DNA from: an uncultured Chromatiaceae bacterium | GTDB taxonomy: Bacteria; Pseudomonadota; Gammaproteobacteria; Chromatiales; Chromatiaceae | NCBI GenBank assembly: GCA_937923175.1 | Contig: CALALB010000009.1 | Coordinates: 1 to 64,000 of the forward strand | Direction: 5' to 3' | DNA length: 64,000 nucleotides | Shown here: piece by piece, positions 60,722 to 64,000 of the stretch | Position numbering within the stretch: the stretch's first letter is position 1 | Layout: the number at the start of each line of letters is the position of its first letter | Translations under genes and position numbers: made by a program | Notes under the pieces: model-generated | The model's input: the letters and a program-made list of their open reading frames with translations, nothing else | Told to the model about the DNA's origin: nothing | Databases searched by the model: none

Positions 60722-61396
60722 ATGAACGCCGAATTGTCGATCCTAAACCTGGTTCTTCAGGCCAGCCCGGTTGTCCAGCTAGTGCTGGCCCTGCTTATCC
60801 TTGCCTCGCTCGTCTCTTGGACCCTCATCCTAGACCGGGCCCAGGTGTTGGGCCGTGCCCGTCGATTAGCTGAGCGTTTCGAGGATCGGTTTTGGTCAGG
60901 GGATGATCTGGCGGCACTCTATAAAGAACTCAGCCAGGATAAGCGGGCCAATCAGGGCCTGAGCGCGATCTTCCGGGCCGGATTCAAAGATTTCGTGCGT
61001 CTGCGCAAGGTCGAGGATAATGATTTACTTACGGTGCTGCAGGGGACGGAGCGGGCGATGCGGGTGGCCTTGAGCCGCGAGATGGATCGTCTGGAGGCGC
61101 ATCTGCCGATGCTTGCGACCATAGGTTCAGTCAGCCCCTATGTGGGGCTATTCGGCACGGTCTGGGGGATCATGCAGTCATTCCATACCTTGGGCAGGAT
61201 GGAGCAGGCAACCCTGGCAGCGGTTGCGCCCGGGATCGCTGAGGCCCTGGTTGCCACCGCCATCGGTCTGTTCGCTGCGATCCCAGCGGTCGTTGCCTAT
61301 AACCGCTATGCGAGCCAGGTCGAGCGGCTCAATAACCGCTACGAGGAGTTTGTCGAGGAGTTTATGAACCTGCTCCAGCGCCAGGGGCGGTGTTGA
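60722..61396 (+). CDS. tolQ: Tol-Pal system protein TolQ
   Basis: LPMLATIGSVSPYVGLFGTVWGIMQSFHTLG; neighbourhood. Confidence 0.95.
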   Translation: MNAELSILNLVLQASPVVQLVLALLILASLVSWTLILDRAQVLGRARRLAERFEDRFWSGDDLAALYKELSQDKRANQGLSAIFRAGFKDFVRLRKVEDNDLLTVLQGTERAMRVALSREMDRLEAHLPMLATIGSVSPYVGLFGTVWGIMQSFHTLGRMEQATLAAVAPGIAEALVATAIGLFAAIPAVVAYNRYASQVERLNNRYEEFVEEFMNLLQRQGRC

Positions 61397-61848
61397 ACAG
61401 GGGTTTAAGGGTGATCCGCCATCGCCGCAACCGCCGCCGGCTCATGGCCGAGATCAATGTCGTGCCCTATATCGATGTCATGCTGGTGCTCCTGGTCATC
61501 TTCATGGTGACTGCACCCTTGATCACCACTGGGGTGAGGGTCGATCTGCCCAAGGTGACTGCAGGTCCGATCCCGGAGGCGGCGACTGCGCCGGCAGTGA
61601 TCAGCATCGATCGATCCGGCCAATATTATCTCGATATAGGCGAGGACCGCGCTCAGCCGGCAAGCGAGGAGATGCTCTATGATCGGCTGCGGCTTGTTTT
61701 GGGCTACCGCCCCACAACCCCAGTCTTGGTGCGGGGCGATGCGGCGGTCGACTATGGTCGGGTGGTACTGGCAATGTCCATCGCCCAGCAGGCTGGAGCT
61801 ACCGAGATTGGACTCATCACCCTTCCGCTAGCCCCTCAAACCCGATGA
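61390..61848 (+). CDS. tolR: Tol-Pal system protein TolR
   Basis: MAEINVVPYIDVMLVLLVIFMVTAPLITTGVRVDLP. Confidence 0.95.
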   Translation: MLNRGLRVIRHRRNRRRLMAEINVVPYIDVMLVLLVIFMVTAPLITTGVRVDLPKVTAGPIPEAATAPAVISIDRSGQYYLDIGEDRAQPASEEMLYDRLRLVLGYRPTTPVLVRGDAAVDYGRVVLAMSIAQQAGATEIGLITLPLAPQTR

Positions 61849-62936
61849 TTTGGGAAGACCTGCGCGTCGAACGCCAGGCCTTTTATGGCTCGCTCGCGCT
61901 GCATCTTATCCTGGCGCTCCTGCTCTTGCTGGGTGCAAACCCCTTTCGCTCGGCTAGCGAGCGGGATCAGGGCATTCGGCCGATTCAGGCCCATTTGGTC
62001 GCTGAAACGATCGGCCCTAACCCAGAGAAGGGCCCCTCGCCCATGCCAGAGGTCCCAGTGGATCAGGGCGCCGGGCAAGGGAGACCAGAGTCATCGCCCC
62101 CAGCGCTGTCCCAAGCAGCCGAGCAGCCAGCCCAGGCTGAGCCCCTGCCCGAGGCGATAGGCCCTGCGCAAGAGGAGTCAGGCGGGCGCCTGCAAGCCGA
62201 GGCCGAGCGTCTAGCCGCTGAGGAGCAGGCGCGGCTGGAGGCTGAGGAGAGGGCCAGGCGTCAGGCTGAGACCGAACGGCACCGCGCTGAACAACAGGCC
62301 CGAGAGGAACGGGTGCGTCGGCAGGCGGAGCGCGAGGCGCGCGAACGCGCCGAGGCTGAACGTCGCCGCCAGGCCGAGGAGCGGGCCCGCCTCCAAGACA
62401 GGGCCGAGCGGCAACGATTACAAGAAGAGGCCGAGCGTCTAGCCGCTGAGGAACAGGCGCGACTGGAGGCCGAGCTAGCCCAGGCCCGTCAGCGCCAGCT
62501 CGCCGAGGAATCCAAACGCCTGGCCGAGATCGAGGAACGCCGCCTCGCCGAAGAGCAGCGGCGATTGGCAGGACAGGTCCAGCCGCCGTACCCTCAGTCT
62601 CAGGCTGAACCCCAGACCCCCAGGCAGACGGGGGGAGCGCCCTTTGCTCAGGACCTCAGCGAGGCCCAGCGCTATATTCCGATCATCCGCGAACGCGTCC
62701 GTCAGTTTTGGGAACGCCCAGTGGCGAGCGGGGCAGGACTGTCGGCTGTGGTCAGGGTGCGCCTACTGCCGGGTGGCGAGGTGATACCGGGCAGCGTTCA
62801 GATCGTTAAGAGCAGCGGGCAGACGGCCTTCGACCAGTCGGTCATCGCTGCCGTCTATCGGGCCTCGCCCTTGCCGGTACCTGCGGGTGCGGCCTTTGCC
62901 CCTTTTCGCGAGTTTGATTTGACCTTTCGCCCTTGA
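61845..62936 (+). CDS. tolA: Cell envelope integrity protein TolA
   Basis: TM anchor, long Ala/Glu/Arg/Gln-rich coiled-coil, TolA-like C-terminus; ATGA overlap with tolR. Confidence 0.9.
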   Translation: MIWEDLRVERQAFYGSLALHLILALLLLLGANPFRSASERDQGIRPIQAHLVAETIGPNPEKGPSPMPEVPVDQGAGQGRPESSPPALSQAAEQPAQAEPLPEAIGPAQEESGGRLQAEAERLAAEEQARLEAEERARRQAETERHRAEQQAREERVRRQAEREARERAEAERRRQAEERARLQDRAERQRLQEEAERLAAEEQARLEAELAQARQRQLAEESKRLAEIEERRLAEEQRRLAGQVQPPYPQSQAEPQTPRQTGGAPFAQDLSEAQRYIPIIRERVRQFWERPVASGAGLSAVVRVRLLPGGEVIPGSVQIVKSSGQTAFDQSVIAAVYRASPLPVPAGAAFAPFREFDLTFRP

Positions 62937-62970
62937 TTCTCCGAGTCAGACGACTCAAATCATCTTTACA

Positions 62971-64000
62971 ATGAGCATGCTGATGATGCGCCTTGTCGCC
63001 CCTTTGGCAGTCCTGATCCCTGATTATCGGTATGGGCGAGCGCTGATTGCGGCCCTCCTTTTCCTGGGCTTGCCGTCCCTTTGGGCTCAGCCCCGTCTCA
63101 ATATCGAGGTCAGTGGTGGTACTGAAATGGCCCAGCCGATTGCCATCGTCCCGTTCGGGCTGTCCGAGGACCAGTCCCCGCAGGTCGATCTCGCTGCGAT
63201 CATCGCCGCCGATCTTGCCCGCACCGGACGATTCAGACCCCTGGCGACCCGCGACCTGCTTGATCGCCCGACCCGGCGCGAGGAGGTCGATTTTCGTGAC
63301 TGGAGCCTGCTGGGGGCGAATAATCTGGCCATCGGGCGTATCGAGCCGGCAGCCGGCGGGTATCAGGTTAGCTTTGCCCTCTTCGATGTCTTCAGGGCCA
63401 CAGAGATTGCCAATGGGACCCTGACCAGCACCGCTAGCGGTCTACGTCAGACGGCCCATCGGATCGCTGATGAGATCTATGAACGCCTGACTGGACAACC
63501 AGGGGTCGCCTCGACCCGGATCGCCTATGTGAGCAGTCGCGACAGCAGCCCTGATCCTGAGATCAGTCTGCGGGTCGCCGATGCGGATGGCTCCAATCCC
63601 CAAACCATCGTTTCCGCGGCTGAACCGATCCTGTCGCCGGCCTGGTCGCCGGATGGCCGCAGGCTTGCCTATGTCTCGTTTGAGAATAAACGCCCGGCGA
63701 TCTATATCCAGGAGCTTGCCACTGGCAGACGCGAGCTGGTCGCGAGTTATCCTGGGATCAATGGCTCGCCGGCCTTCTCGCCGGATGGCGGGCGGCTGGC
63801 GATGACCCTCTCCAAGGATGGCAACCCCGAGATCTATGTTCTGGATCTGGCCAGCGGTGCCCTCAGGCGTCTGACCGATCATTTTGCGATCGATACCGAA
63901 CCAACCTGGTCGCCGGATGGTCAATGGATCGCCTTTACCTCGGATCGCGCAGGCACTCCCCAGATCTATCGGATGCCAGCCAATGGCGGTCCGGCTGAGC
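62971..64000 (+). CDS. tolB: Tol-Pal system beta-propeller TolB (partial, runs off window; absent from supplied ORF track)
   Basis: My translation: RLNIEVSGGTEMAQPIAIVPFG...ILSPAWSPDGRRLAYVSFENKRPAIYIQELATGRRELVASYPGINGSPAFSPDGGRLAM...; no stop before 64000. Confidence 0.93.
   Translation, partial: MSMLMMRLVAPLAVLIPDYRYGRALIAALLFLGLPSLWAQPRLNIEVSGGTEMAQPIAIVPFGLSEDQSPQVDLAAIIAADLARTGRFRPLATRDLLDRPTRREEVDFRDWSLLGANNLAIGRIEPAAGGYQVSFALFDVFRATEIANGTLTSTASGLRQTAHRIADEIYERLTGQPGVASTRIAYVSSRDSSPDPEISLRVADADGSNPQTIVSAAEPILSPAWSPDGRRLAYVSFENKRPAIYIQELATGRRELVASYPGINGSPAFSPDGGRLAMTLSKDGNPEIYVLDLASGALRRLTDHFAIDTEPTWSPDGQWIAFTSDRAGTPQIYRMPANGGPAE

Overview
The window is about 64 kb of GC-rich, densely coding chromosomal DNA. 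Gene content suggests a gammaproteobacterium, plausibly a purple sulfur bacterium (Chromatiaceae-like); that taxonomic call is inference from soeABC, the groEL tail and general protein similarity. Most of the window is housekeeping: the groEL 3' end, xerD-dsbC, prfB-lysS, leuS-lptE, a complete glycine cleavage set (gcvT-H-PA-PB), ilvBNC and ybgC-tolQRAB. Two complex iron-sulfur molybdoenzyme (CISM) operons stand out. The first, near the left end, is a soeABC-like cytoplasmic sulfite dehydrogenase set. The second (38.3-44.0 kb) encodes a Tat-signal Psr/Phs/Arx-like molybdopterin oxidoreductase of unknown substrate, an FeS subunit, an NrfD-type membrane subunit, a TorD-like chaperone, and a protein resembling the [NiFe]-hydrogenase chaperone HybE/HupJ although no hydrogenase genes are present. 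An FNR-like box lies upstream of this operon. The most striking small-scale observation is in prfB (RF2): the classical programmed +1 frameshift site is present with its internal Shine-Dalgarno, but the in-frame stop is UAA rather than the usual UGA. I saw no CRISPR array, prophage, IS element, rRNA or tRNA.
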